NCBI RefSeq assembly: GCF_918797505.1
Contig: NC_092801.1
Location: 31,386,487 to 31,450,486 of the forward strand
DNA length: 64,000 nucleotides
Reading direction: 5' to 3'
From: Bemisia tabaci
Lineage: Eukaryota; Arthropoda; Insecta; Hemiptera; Aleyrodidae
Shown: in pieces, positions 9,184 through 18,136 of the stretch
Numbering within the stretch: the stretch's first letter is position 1
Layout of the letters: each line of letters begins with the position of its first letter
Notes under the pieces: generated by a model
What the model was told of the DNA's origin: nothing
The model's database searches: none
The model's input: only the letters and a program-made list of their open reading frames with translations
Program-made: the position numbers and the translations under genes

Positions 9184-9467
9184 CTGTCACACAAAAGGAA
9201 AACAACATCGTAACAAGGTTCTTAGCAGCCGAAAGTACACTTTCAAGGTTGAACAAAAATTCACATCGAACCAAATAATGTACGATTTTCAGTGAAATTC
9301 TGCCAATATTACATATTTATGATGCATTCACTTGTGTTTCAGTCGAATTTTACCTTTAACAAGTATTGGGAGATAAGGTATAAATGTAAAAATTCATCCG
9401 TTTGTGGTTGGGTGTTGTTCTTTTTCGTTCCTTGGTTAGAGTCTAGATCCGATTTTTGGTGGGTCAT

Positions 9468-9594
9468 TTGGACGTATTTCTATCAAACGGAACTATGTGC
9501 ATTAAGACATGAGCCCTGAGACTCGTATGAATATGTGCATAACAGGGCTCACGTCATAAAGCACATAGTTCCGTTTGATAGAAATAGGTCCATT
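9468..9594. mobile_element. TTGGACGTATTTCT-family short palindrome
   Basis: TTGGACGTATTTCTATCAAA at the left is mirrored by GATAGAAATAGGTCCA at the right. The centre is built around CATGAGCCCTG / CAGGGCTCACG. It is a 127-bp near-perfect hairpin; a sister copy is at 24,375-24,499. Confidence 0.85.
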
Positions 9595-10171
9595 CGAGGG
9601 ACTCGGAGGAAAAGGCGCGTAAGAGCAGTATTTGAAAAAATTGAGGTATTAATGATTTCAGGTAAAACTGGTCTCAACGCATATTCTGTGAAATATTCGC
9701 TTCCAAGTATTCCAATATTCAAGCATCAAAAAGTCAGTTTGAACTTTCCATCTTCCATTAGGATCCATGCAATTTTGAAACTTCAAACACGTATTTCTCG
9801 AAATAGCAAAAACGGCACTTATGCGACTTTTTCTCCAAGCCCCTCATTTGGGCTGTCAGTAGTTCAGTGTTACTTTCATCCCTGTATGACAGCCTGTGTG
9901 TGCGTACCAATGCATGAGCTGTAATCTATTTTTAAAATATTTTTCGTATTTTTCCCTTTTATTTGCCTCGACACTATTTTCGCGCATCAGAACTTAATCT
10001 CTTTGAAAAATTGTGTTACATTTCCGCTCCAGACACTTCAAGTGGGCCTCTGTACCATGTATGAATTAAAGCACTAATTACAACATGTTTTCTCTCAGCA
10101 TGTTTTCTATCCAAAATGTTACAAGGAAAACGAATCGCACATAGCGGGAAGTATGGAAATCAAATTCTAAT
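9595..10171. other. Intron, nothing recognised
   Basis: A plus-strand frame of 129 codons spans the end of the preceding hairpin and unique DNA. It has no family motif and no splice context, so it is not called. Confidence 0.4.
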
Positions 10172-10732
10172 AATGGACTACTAAACAAGGTACGAATTTA
10201 AGCATTCTGATACAACATGTTTCTTAACCAGAATTTAACACAGAACACGATTCGCGCAACTAAAATTACTGAAACCAGCTCCTGATGAAGATATCAACCT
10301 TTTTAATTCACATTGGTTACGAGGAATTTGAACTGCCCGCTCACAGGAAACTCAAAGCTCTACGTGAGTCGAATCGCGCACTACAACGGTCTCAGCAATC
10401 TTCTCAATCGAGAAATGTTCATATCCCACCATGTGTTGTTCAAACTATAAGCAATTTGCTATAGCTGAGCCAAAGCGACAAGATTGAGGTTGTCAGATTT
10501 TTATATCGCGGAGACTGTCATGATAAACGTTTAGCGCGCGATGCGAATCACGTAGAACATTCAGTTTTCACGAGCGGGTGGTATCAATAATTCACGCATC
10601 AAGAAGCATTAAATATCTCCGTAAGGAGTTGATTTCGGTAATTTTCGTTGTGCGCATCGTGTTTTACGTGAAATTTTGGTGAAGACACATATATCAAAAT
10701 GCTGAAATTTGCACCTTGTCTAGTGGTCCATT
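10172..10732. mobile_element. AATGGACC-family MITE, copy B
   Basis: It begins AATGGACTACTAAACAAGG and ends CTTGTCTAGTGGTCCATT. It has the typical interior with GCCCGCTCACAGGAAACTC and GAGCCAAAGCGACAAGATTG. Confidence 0.88.
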
Positions 10733-11142
10733 GGACGTATTTATGCTAAATGGAACTATGTGCAAGTGGAAAGATGGGGTGTGCTCGACGAGCACACCCC
10801 ATCGTGTGTGCTCGTTAGTGCGCAGGCCATGAGAATGAATGGGACTTTAAAAGCGCCAGTGACGTCAGTGGTCAGGACCGGACGCGACGAGTCGCGACAC
10901 GAGCGACGATGACTATAAAGGTCATCAGTCTTTAACTCATGAGCCCTGTCCACAACGCTCTTGTCCAATGCCCACGGCTCACGAGTTAGCGCTCAGTTCC
11001 TTTGGATTTAATATCAAATTCCGCTTTTCCATTTTCTCAGGAGGAACCATATCCACCTTTACATCGTTTCTGATGCACCTTGCACGAGAACATCCCATCT
11101 TTTCACTAGCACATAGTTTCATTTAGTATAAATACGTCCAAT
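10731..11142. mobile_element. TTGGACGTATTTATG-family element, mid-length
   Basis: The left end TTGGACGTATTTATGCTAAA and right end TTAGTATAAATACGTCCAA are inverted. The interior carries a perfect small hairpin GGGGTGTGCTCGACGAGCAC and words (TGACGTCA, CATGAGCCCTG) shared with the 31.9-33.8 kb element. It is wedged between two AATGGACC MITEs. Confidence 0.8.
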
Positions 11143-11158
11143 TTATATGAGTGTTCAC

Positions 11159-11713
11159 AATGGACCACTAGACAAGGTACGAATTTCAGCATTCTGATAC
11201 ATGTGTCTTCACCATAATTTCACGTAAAACACGATGATGGGCGCAACAAAATCACCGAAATCAACTCCTCCCGAAGATATTTAATGATTCTTAGTGCGTG
11301 AATTGATACCACCCGCTCATGAAAACTCAATGCTCTACGTGATTCACATCGCGCGCTAAACGTCATCATGAACGTCTCTGCGATAAAAAAAATCTGGCAA
11401 CCTCAATTTTGACACTTTGGCTCAGCTATAGAAAATTACTTATAGTTTGAACAAAACATGGTGTGAAATGAGCATTGCTCGATTGAGAAGCTTGCTGAAA
11501 CCGGTGTTGTGCGCGATTTGATTCACGTAGAGCTTTGAGTTTCTTGTGAGCGGGTAGTTCAAATTCCTACGAAACCAATGTGAAATAAAAATTAATATCT
11601 CCGTTAGGAGTTGGTTTCAGTAATTTTCGGTGCGCGAATCGTGTCTTACGTGAGATTCTGGTTAAGAACATGTATCGGAATGCTTAAATTCGTACCTTGT
11701 CTAGTGGTCTATT
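11159..11713. mobile_element. AATGGACC-family MITE, copy C
   Basis: It begins AATGGACCACTAGACAAGG and ends TTGTCTAGTGGTCTATT. The orientation of the inner motifs is opposite to copy B, so B and C are themselves inverted relative to each other. Confidence 0.88.
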
Positions 11714-12302
11714 AACATTGGTGGAATAGCAAAACTACGAATGAGGTCACCATAAACTAGATTTTGTTTGATCCGTATTCAAAATACGTGTCTGTATCTC
11801 GTTCAGGATCTGATTCCCGAACTATACTCATCGCTTGAATCGAAATCTTCGCAAGATTTTGAAGAGTTACCATGGGAATTTTTTTCCCCTAGTTCAGAAC
11901 TTGTATGTTCCTCCAAAAATGGAAATTCATATTGCGAAAAGTTACGAATAGGTAGATTTGAAACGTTGCTCGACATGAAATCACGACAGAAAATTCTCAG
12001 AAAAATTCCCGTATATTTCCTAAAAAATTCTCATTTTATTCGAGGAATTTTTGGCAAATGCTGGAATTTTCATACGGCGTTTTAACTTCGCACGGTGGCA
12101 GTGCGATAAAGGATACAAATAATAGCATGCACAGAACGGGAAATACCAATATTCGATCATTTTTCTCCGGTCAGAAGGCTCCAAGCCCGTTTTCTCAAAA
12201 CTTCATTTTTGCCTTTACTGCTCTCTTCATTATTACGGCAGTACTTTTTATGTATTTTAAAGAATTTGGCCGTCCCTTTTTACGGAGCAAGTGCACGCCT
12301 AC
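11714..12302. other. Intron with a fragment of the 48.6-49.7 kb element
   Basis: 12,170-12,245 (AGCCCGTTTTCTCAAAACTT, ATTACGGCAG) matches the right ends of elements at 16,360-16,430 and 49,680-49,740. The remainder is unassigned. Confidence 0.5.
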
Positions 12303-12547
12303 CTTAATTATCCTCTCGGCAAGCTTTTTCTTTTGTAGGAGTGGATACCAAAAATATCTCTGAACGCAGGTCTGACTCTCATATGAGTGGAGTTCCTTTG
12401 TGTTAAATCCACAAGCGCAATCGGTCCTCACGAAGGCTTTGGCCCACGGTACGTTCAACTGGGGGACCCTACCCCAAATCGAGTCGCATTGGACTTGACA
12501 GCTCCGTACGTCCCAAGGTATCGCTTCGGGCAATGCGTTTGGATCGA
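12303..12547 (-). CDS. Paralog L exon A: Cys-rich, degenerate CS-alpha-beta-like domain
   Basis: The acceptor CCTCTTCTTTTAG is at 12,548 and the donor GTAGGC below 12,303; phase 1 to 0, 81 codons. The core reads DVRSCQVQCDSIWGRVPQLN, then VPWAKAFVRTDCACGF and ESQTC. It aligns with exon A of the right paralog, sharing DxxxCQxxC, GRVP.LN..P and CxC, but positions for cysteines 1 and 4 of the six-cysteine pattern hold other residues (Leu, and a Phe/gap). In CS-alpha-beta defensins those two pair with each other. A basic, amphipathic C-terminal stretch (LLQKKKLAERIIK) precedes the prodomain exon. Confidence 0.85.
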
Positions 12548-12625
12548 CTAAAAGAAGAGGCAAGAAAAAAACACTAAAAATGTGCCCCGAACTGTGTAAG
12601 TAACAAGGCGGTAGAGAATTGCTGG

Positions 12626-12808
12626 GTCCACACCAGAGGCGTGGCGTGCTTTGCGATATATCGATCGTTATACCATTCAAATCTATGGAAAAGGATCGAT
12701 AAACAGGGTCTTCGCAGCGAACACCTAAATAATCGATTCTTTACCATATAGGTTTAAATGACAGAACAATCGATAAATCGCAATTCACGCCACGCTACTG
12801 GTCCACAC
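12626..12808. mobile_element. hAT-type MITE with 8-bp target duplication
   Basis: The element spans 12,634-12,800 with CAGAGGCGTGGCGTGC and CACGCCACGCTACTG ends. GTCCACAC is duplicated exactly on both sides. Arms of about 80 bp carry TTTAAA, ATCGATAA and GCGAACACC words shared by all seven copies. Confidence 0.92.
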
Positions 12809-12824
12809 TATTATGCTGCCGTGC

Positions 12825-13069
12825 CAAGGAAGAACGCCGTATGAACATTCGAGAGTTGCTAAATTTCCCTTGATAAAACATGTATTTCTGATCACATTCA
12901 TGCATATTTTTCCTTGAGATTTTTAGATATCTTCGATTAAATTGCTTACAAAATTGTTTGAAAATTTTGTAAAATAATATTCGCAATTTTCCTAGTAAAT
13001 TCGGTTTTAACGGAGGAAACTTGGCAACGTCAGAAAGCTCATACGCGGCGTTCTTGCTTAGCACGGCAG
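12825..13069. mobile_element. CTGCCGTGC-family MITE
   Basis: It begins CTGCCGTGCCAAGGAAGAAC and ends TTCTTGCTTAGCACGGCAG. Mirrored CGCCGTATGAAC and TCATACGCGGCG lie just inside. It is the best-represented family in the window, with at least eight further copies or fragments. Confidence 0.88.
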
Positions 13070-13435
13070 TATGTGGTGAGATTAATGCCAATAAAATGCG
13101 AAACATTTCAATTGGAGTCAAAAATTGGAGGTGTAATGAGTAAAACAAAAGTAAATAGAATGCCCTTTCGATGCTTCTATACGAGGGCTGTCCCAAAAGA
13201 AACCGGACTTTTGTCATAGAAGGCGAACTAAGCGTCGTAATGAAGTTTTCTTGGGCTTGTTTGAAAGCTGATAAGCTACTGGGGATGCTTGTTTTTACAG
13301 AATGCAAAACTCGTAAGTTTAAGTATGTTAATACCTATTTAAGTAACCGGAAGAAAATAGTTAGATTTTATGTAATTTTATATTAATGATTTTAAATTAC
13401 AGTAATCCATGGCGGAAAACTGGCAGTTGCAAGTA
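13070..13435. other. Nothing recognised
   Basis: Unassigned AT-rich DNA. The phrase GAGGGCTGTCCCAAAAGAAACC near 13,180-13,202 is reminiscent of a mariner terminus but no partner end was found. Confidence 0.35.
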
Positions 13436-13800
13436 GAAAGAACGCTGACTCCGCGAGTTTAACTGATCGCGCCTAGTGCAGTGCGGTCGGCGCGAAATGC
13501 ATCATAGCGCCTACAAGACTGCATGAATACTTCACGCATTGCGCGTTCACCACGGTACACCATTTCCGACCAGTTCTTACGGCGAGCTTGCAATCCTAGA
13601 ATCTAGGAGAATCCTCCTGAAAGAGAACGCTCTTGCGAGTTTAGCTAATCGCACCAAAACATTGCGGTCGGCACTCAACGCATATTAGCGCCTACAAGAC
13701 AGCATGAATACTTCACGCGTTGCGCTTTTACCACGGTAAACCATTTTTGATCCGCGCACACTGCGAGCCTGCAACTCTGGGATCGCGAGATCCTGGGAGA
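13436..13800. repeat. Tandem duplication, two units of about 180 bp
   Basis: Two consecutive units share GCGAGTTTA, ATTAGCGCCTACAAGAC, GCATGAATACTTCACGC and a CCACGGTA block (unit 1 about 13,440-13,620, unit 2 about 13,621-13,800). GC content is higher than the surroundings. It resembles a short satellite-like array. Confidence 0.8.
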
Positions 13801-14301
13801 GCTACCTATTTAGTTTTTCTCAAGGAAATAACGGGGAATTGGGGGAAAACTTTGGTTCTCCACCAGAGAGCAAGCTCCCTCAAATCAGGGAAAATGGAGA
13901 ATTCGCAAGATTCTAATATTTGATGAATTTCCCGTTTTATTGGAAACCACTGAGTGAACAGTACAAAATTTTCGGAATCGAGTTTTCTTCAAAATTCGTC
14001 TAAACTCTTTTAGATGAAATTACTGAGACAGCTTAAACAGCAAAATTCATCCTACTTTAATGAAAACGAGACGTATGTAAAAGCCGTAAGTGCACAAAAA
14101 AGGACAAAGTTTTTTTTCAAGATAGCCGTAGATGCATAAGAGCCAATGAGAACAGTGCTTTCCAGTAAAGTGCCGCTCTCTTCTGCCAATTTCTAACCTG
14201 AAAATGTGTTTGTTGTGCGTCCAAAATGCAACCACGAAAGCATGCAGAAGATAGCACTTACGGTTGTCTTGCCTAACAATAACCTAGCATGAAAATTAAA
14301 A

Positions 14302-16230
14302 ACAAGCAGGAAGCTCCAACGCATTGGCGTCGGAGAGCGGCTCTGGGGGCAGTAGTTGTAGTCAAGAATGAGGGCCTAGACACATTTTGTCATTGATGTA
14401 CAATCCGACAACTGTCGATTCATGTTTTGTAACTTAGCAGATTTACGTAGCCGGTGTATAAATGTGTATTGGGCTTTGATATGGCGAATACATGGCATTA
14501 TCACTTTTTGTATACTTTTAATTTTGAAAGCTCTTTGGAGGTCCGCTTCTTAAAAAATCTCTGGTTGATAAGTCGTTTAGCGAGGCTGCAAAAAATTTGC
14601 ATTTTTATATCTGAAAGTGTAGGTATTGGTTTTTTGTATAATTGTTTTTTTGGATTGCTGGAAAAGTAACGCATACTTCTATAATTTAGGACTGAGTCAG
14701 GGAAATATAAGGTTCGTTAAATAGTAAATATTCCTAGTACCGTGTGACACTATTGTTAACGAAAAGTTTTTGCAACTTGTCAAAGAGGTTGTTGAATGAT
14801 CTTCGAATAACTTTTGATGAGCTAGAGGTAATGGTTCTATCTGCAGCTCGTGGACTTCTGTACGATATTGTCCAGAATCATCTAAATTTTCAAAAAGTGT
14901 CCGCTTGTTCGATACCCAATTTGCTCATTCATGCATACAAGGAGAAGCGCATGAAAGCTTTAGCAGACATTTTGGAGATGAATCAAGAATTAGATGAAGA
15001 ATTTATGACTTAAATCACGGCACCTTAATCACGGGATGACCTTAATTACGGCAACTATTTATTGTCCATGAGATGCAGATGGTTCCATTTCCCTAGCTCA
15101 TCAAAAGGTATTCGAAGATCAATTTCATCAGCCACCCGTACGAACCACGTTTCTAGTGACCCGTACTTGCTTCGCACGTATGAAACATACAATCAGAGAA
15201 AACAGAATTCATCTTACAATAATCAATAATCAGTAGGACATGAATCGTTGCGATGTATAATACGACATTATAATGCGGCATTACTATTGTAATTCATTTT
15301 AATGGATTAGGGGCATTATAAATCATTATTGCATGAAAATTGTGCATAGAAATTGCCAGTCTAAAGTTTCAAGAATGAGAAAATAATCAGCCCATGAGTG
15401 GGTCCAGAATGAGGGAGAAGGAAAAGTTGAAATAATTTTACTGGAAGGAGGGATAAATGAGGTACTCACCGAATTTATTCGTACAGAACATTCAAAAATC
15501 CCGTGAAAAAACAGCTCACAAATAAAAGCAAATTGCCATAGAAACTTCTTCACGAAATCACACACACAACGAAGAACGAGGCGCTACAGACGAGTCCGTC
15601 CAGGACAAGTTAAAAAATTCCCATGAGCCGAGTGCCGTAGGTTAAGGGCCCGTTCGCCAAAACTAATCGGAACTGTATGAATGAATTGCTCCTTTTAAAA
15701 ATCAAAACAATATCGAATTGCGATATATTACACAGTTAAGATAGGGCTATGTCCTGTCGTAAGCGGCGACATACAGTCGATATCATTTCAATAATCGCCC
15801 CAATGGCCACGATAGTTGTTAGACGTTTACGGTTTCCCTGGTAACCTTTGTTTGCTATCAGCTGATATCGAGTAAATGACTAGGAAGCTCCAACCCAGTG
15901 GTTAAAGCTTCCTTAACCGCGAAAACTTTAAAATTCAAATTTTCAAATTTTGAACGTAAAGTACATTTTTTCCATCACGAGATAAAAGCACAAACAAGTT
16001 TTGAATTGTTGACTGTATCACCATGATTCCAAAAATACAATACACAACATAGCATTGACTAACAATAAAACAGTATGCAATAAAATAAAGTCATGACAAG
16101 GAACATAGCCGAAAATGGCGCCGATTCCCATCAACCAACGCGCGGTCTCTACAATGTAACATGCTGCATTGATACTCCCCAGCTGGGACCGTCCGGAATA
16201 GCAGCTCTAGTGCAAGCACCAGAGCCGCTA
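14302..16230 (+). mobile_element. Helitron/Helentron-like element, copy 1
   Basis: The 5' end is ACAAGCAGGAAGCTCCAACG, followed at about +40 by AGCGGCTCTGG. The 3' end is a hairpin (GCTCTAGTGC / GCACCAGAGC, two-base loop) followed by CGCTA. The 11-bp AGCGGCTCTGG is an inverted copy of the 3' terminus, an asymmetric terminal inverted repeat. There is no target duplication. Flanking T|T (in the 3'-hairpin-first orientation) is kept in all four copies. A 3' hairpin with no target duplication fits Helitrons; asymmetric repeats and T|T insertion fit the Helentron branch. It carries a mariner transposase fragment. Confidence 0.75.
14744..15013 (+). pseudogene. Mariner-like transposase fragment captured in Helitron-like copy 1
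   Basis: The 89-residue frame reads LRITFDELEVMVLSAARGLL, then VQNHLNFQKVSACSIPNLLI and ADILEMNQELDEEF. This follows the second helix-turn-helix and linker of mariner transposases (RITxDEL...G.S...hxLgxxKVsARWVPxxL...KxxRxxxxxxLL...FL), stopping where the VTGDE catalytic motif should begin. Trp of the WVP motif is lost, and no catalytic aspartate is present. A 50-bp inverted copy of its DFDEL-encoding part lies at 15,071-15,123. It is non-functional as a transposase; the same frame is intact in copy 2. Confidence 0.75.
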
Positions 16231-16478
16231 ATACCCTTTTTATGTAACGGAAATAAAATCAGTCGATTTTTAATCATCTATACGATTTCTAGGAGTCTTC
16301 CGGACGATTAGTGGCAATTTGACAAAGAACGGAGGCTTCTTTCAATAAAATGTTCTTGTCAGAAGCTTCTGAACCCGTTTTCTCAAAACTTCATTTTTGC
16401 ACTTACGGCTCTCCTCGCTATCACGGCAGAATATTTGATGAATTTCGCGTTTTAGTGGAAACCACCGAGTGAACTGAA

Positions 16479-17754
16479 CCCCTTGGTTCATAAATTGAAC
16501 AATTATGGGAGGAGATGTGACAAAATTATCTGATCCACTAGAAGGCATGTGTTTAAATGGGAAGTGCTACCAGATGACGTTATTAGGCGGTGCATTTTTC
16601 CACTTTTAAATCAATTTTGATACTATTTCCCATACCAGAGCAAAATTGAAAAAAATACTGCGACATCAGCTCTTGAAGCACTCTCTGCTGAAGCAATAAA
16701 AAATTTGCCCGTAAATTCTCCATTAGGGAAGAGAATATTACTGGAATTCTCCATTTATTCTCCATTACTCAGTGAGTAAGCCTGGTGAAGATTCCCAGAC
16801 ACCATGAATTAGAGTCCAAAATTTGAGCAAAAAAAAAAAAAAAAAAAGGGAATTAGACCGGGCTTGAAGGGGGGGGGGGGGTGTCAGTGTTCCGCTCAAG
16901 CAAATGCGTACAAGTCACGAATGTGATCTCCTTACGAGGTCTAAAAATACTCAGGACGTTATAGATCTCTCGGCGTGACTCCAGCTTGGTATTGCAATGC
17001 CTTAGCTGCAAAGTCTCGTTCCTTATTCGTGCACAGTCTCGTTTCTTATTATTCGTGCACTGATACTCATTAGAGCTCAACTTATTTTCTCTATATGAAA
17101 TCGTCGAAATTTCGTAGCGTTGACTTCTTGCAGAAAGCGGTGTACCTACCAGCACTATTCTACCACCTTGTTACTAAAAAAAAGTGACACACAAGACACA
17201 GTTTCGTAAACCTGTGGTCTAATGACACACCGGAACACAAAATGGTTTCAAAAACGTTCCATTTTAATGTTCAAGAAACAAATTTCAGGACTTAATTGAA
17301 CAATGTTGTGGAGCAATTTTTTTTTAAAAAAAAGACTTCAGCATTTTTAGCTTGCTGAACCTTTTTAAGTGTTAAAAACATAATGATATTTACCTTATCA
17401 ACTTTTTTTATTTTCTTGAAGGCCTTTTTTGTCAATAGGAAAGTGCTCAATAATGTGAGTCTGATTTCTACGTAAATGGCAGATATGGGACAAAATGGCC
17501 GGAATTTTTTTTGAACGAGAGAAACACCGGAGTGAAAATTATGTGCGTCACGGTAGGAAAAATGCTCTACATCTTGTTACGCGAAAACCTAACGCCACTT
17601 CCATAAACTTCAGACAGAAACATCACGACCCTCGCATTAATTTTCAAACTAGAGGTTATAGAGGCTCTAAATACGCACAGTTTTTAGCGATTTGAAGGGG
17701 AGATCATCTATTTTATCTAGCTTTTGCAGAATCGCTCTCGACATAAATTTCCAT
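16479..17754. other. No gene; low-complexity tracts
   Basis: It contains an A tract (about 16,831-16,849) and a G tract (16,869-16,880). 16,620-16,700 resembles the first bases of the window. Reading frames are short and without motifs. Confidence 0.45.
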
Positions 17755-18136
17755 TCACAGATTTTATTTTCACTAAAAAACTGGTAGGAGATTTTACTTG
17801 ATAATAAACTGATTTCCTCTCAAATCATCGACTAATTTCGCCAACATTTTGGACCTATCTTTTCGAGGCCTGGAAAAAGAACTGACTTGTTGTAGTTAAA
17901 ATTGCAACCTTGGAATAGAGTTGCGTTCTTTTGTGCGGGCAACGACAATTTGCGAAGAACCTATTCTATTTTACATCTGCCATTGTTTTTTGTTTCTATT
18001 TTAGCGTTCCCTTCTTCAGTTAAATGTGACCACTGTTGACTACAAAAAAGTTTTATTTTCGAAATCTTAGGGGTAATCGTGTTCATTTTCGACCTGCATA
18101 TTTTTTGTCAATTTTTCATTTGTTTTAATTGACTTT
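17755..18136. repeat. Left piece of paralogous block shared with 61,270-61,660
   Basis: Ordered words such as CTTGATAATAAACTGATTTC, TTGTGCGGGC and CTATTTTACATCTGCCATTG recur at 61,320-61,510. The right block runs uninterrupted into sequence that here resumes at 21,315, so the Helitron-like copy 2 inserted after duplication. Confidence 0.8.

Larger units (their letters stand above)
3284..12547 (-). other. Gene span: paralog L, CS-alpha-beta/I29/C1A cysteine protease (partial)
   Basis: Five minus-strand exons (A 12,303-12,547; B 8,988-9,183; C 7,309-7,667; D 4,777-4,885; E 3,284-3,540) splice with compatible phases (A ends phase 0, B phase 1, C phase 0, D phase 1, E phase 0). They give a secreted-type protease precursor. 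Exons B, D and E have exactly the lengths of the right paralog (196, 109 and 257 nt); A is one codon shorter and C is 22 codons longer. The signal-peptide exon upstream of 12,547 and the His/Asn exons downstream of 3,284 were not found. The reading frame is intact in all five exons, so there is no direct sign of a pseudogene apart from missing 3' exons and two unusual substitutions. Confidence 0.85.
13914..16478. mobile_element. Copy of the 48.6-kb element, host to a Helitron-like insertion
   Basis: 13,975-14,295 and 16,231-16,440 match 48,650-49,740 in order (CGAGTTTTCTTCAAAATTCG, ACCTGAAAATGTGTTTG, GCATGCAGAAGATAGCACTT, then AGGAGTCTTCC and AGCCTTTTCTCAAAACTT-type blocks). The Helitron-like element 14,302-16,230 interrupts it. 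A diverged 50-bp direct repeat (AATATTTGATGAATTTC) flanks the whole unit at 13,914 and 16,429. Confidence 0.7.

Noticed and set aside
12795..13307. 170-codon minus-strand frame
   Set aside because: It spans a CTGCCGTGC MITE and flanking DNA; the same frame is not kept in other family copies.
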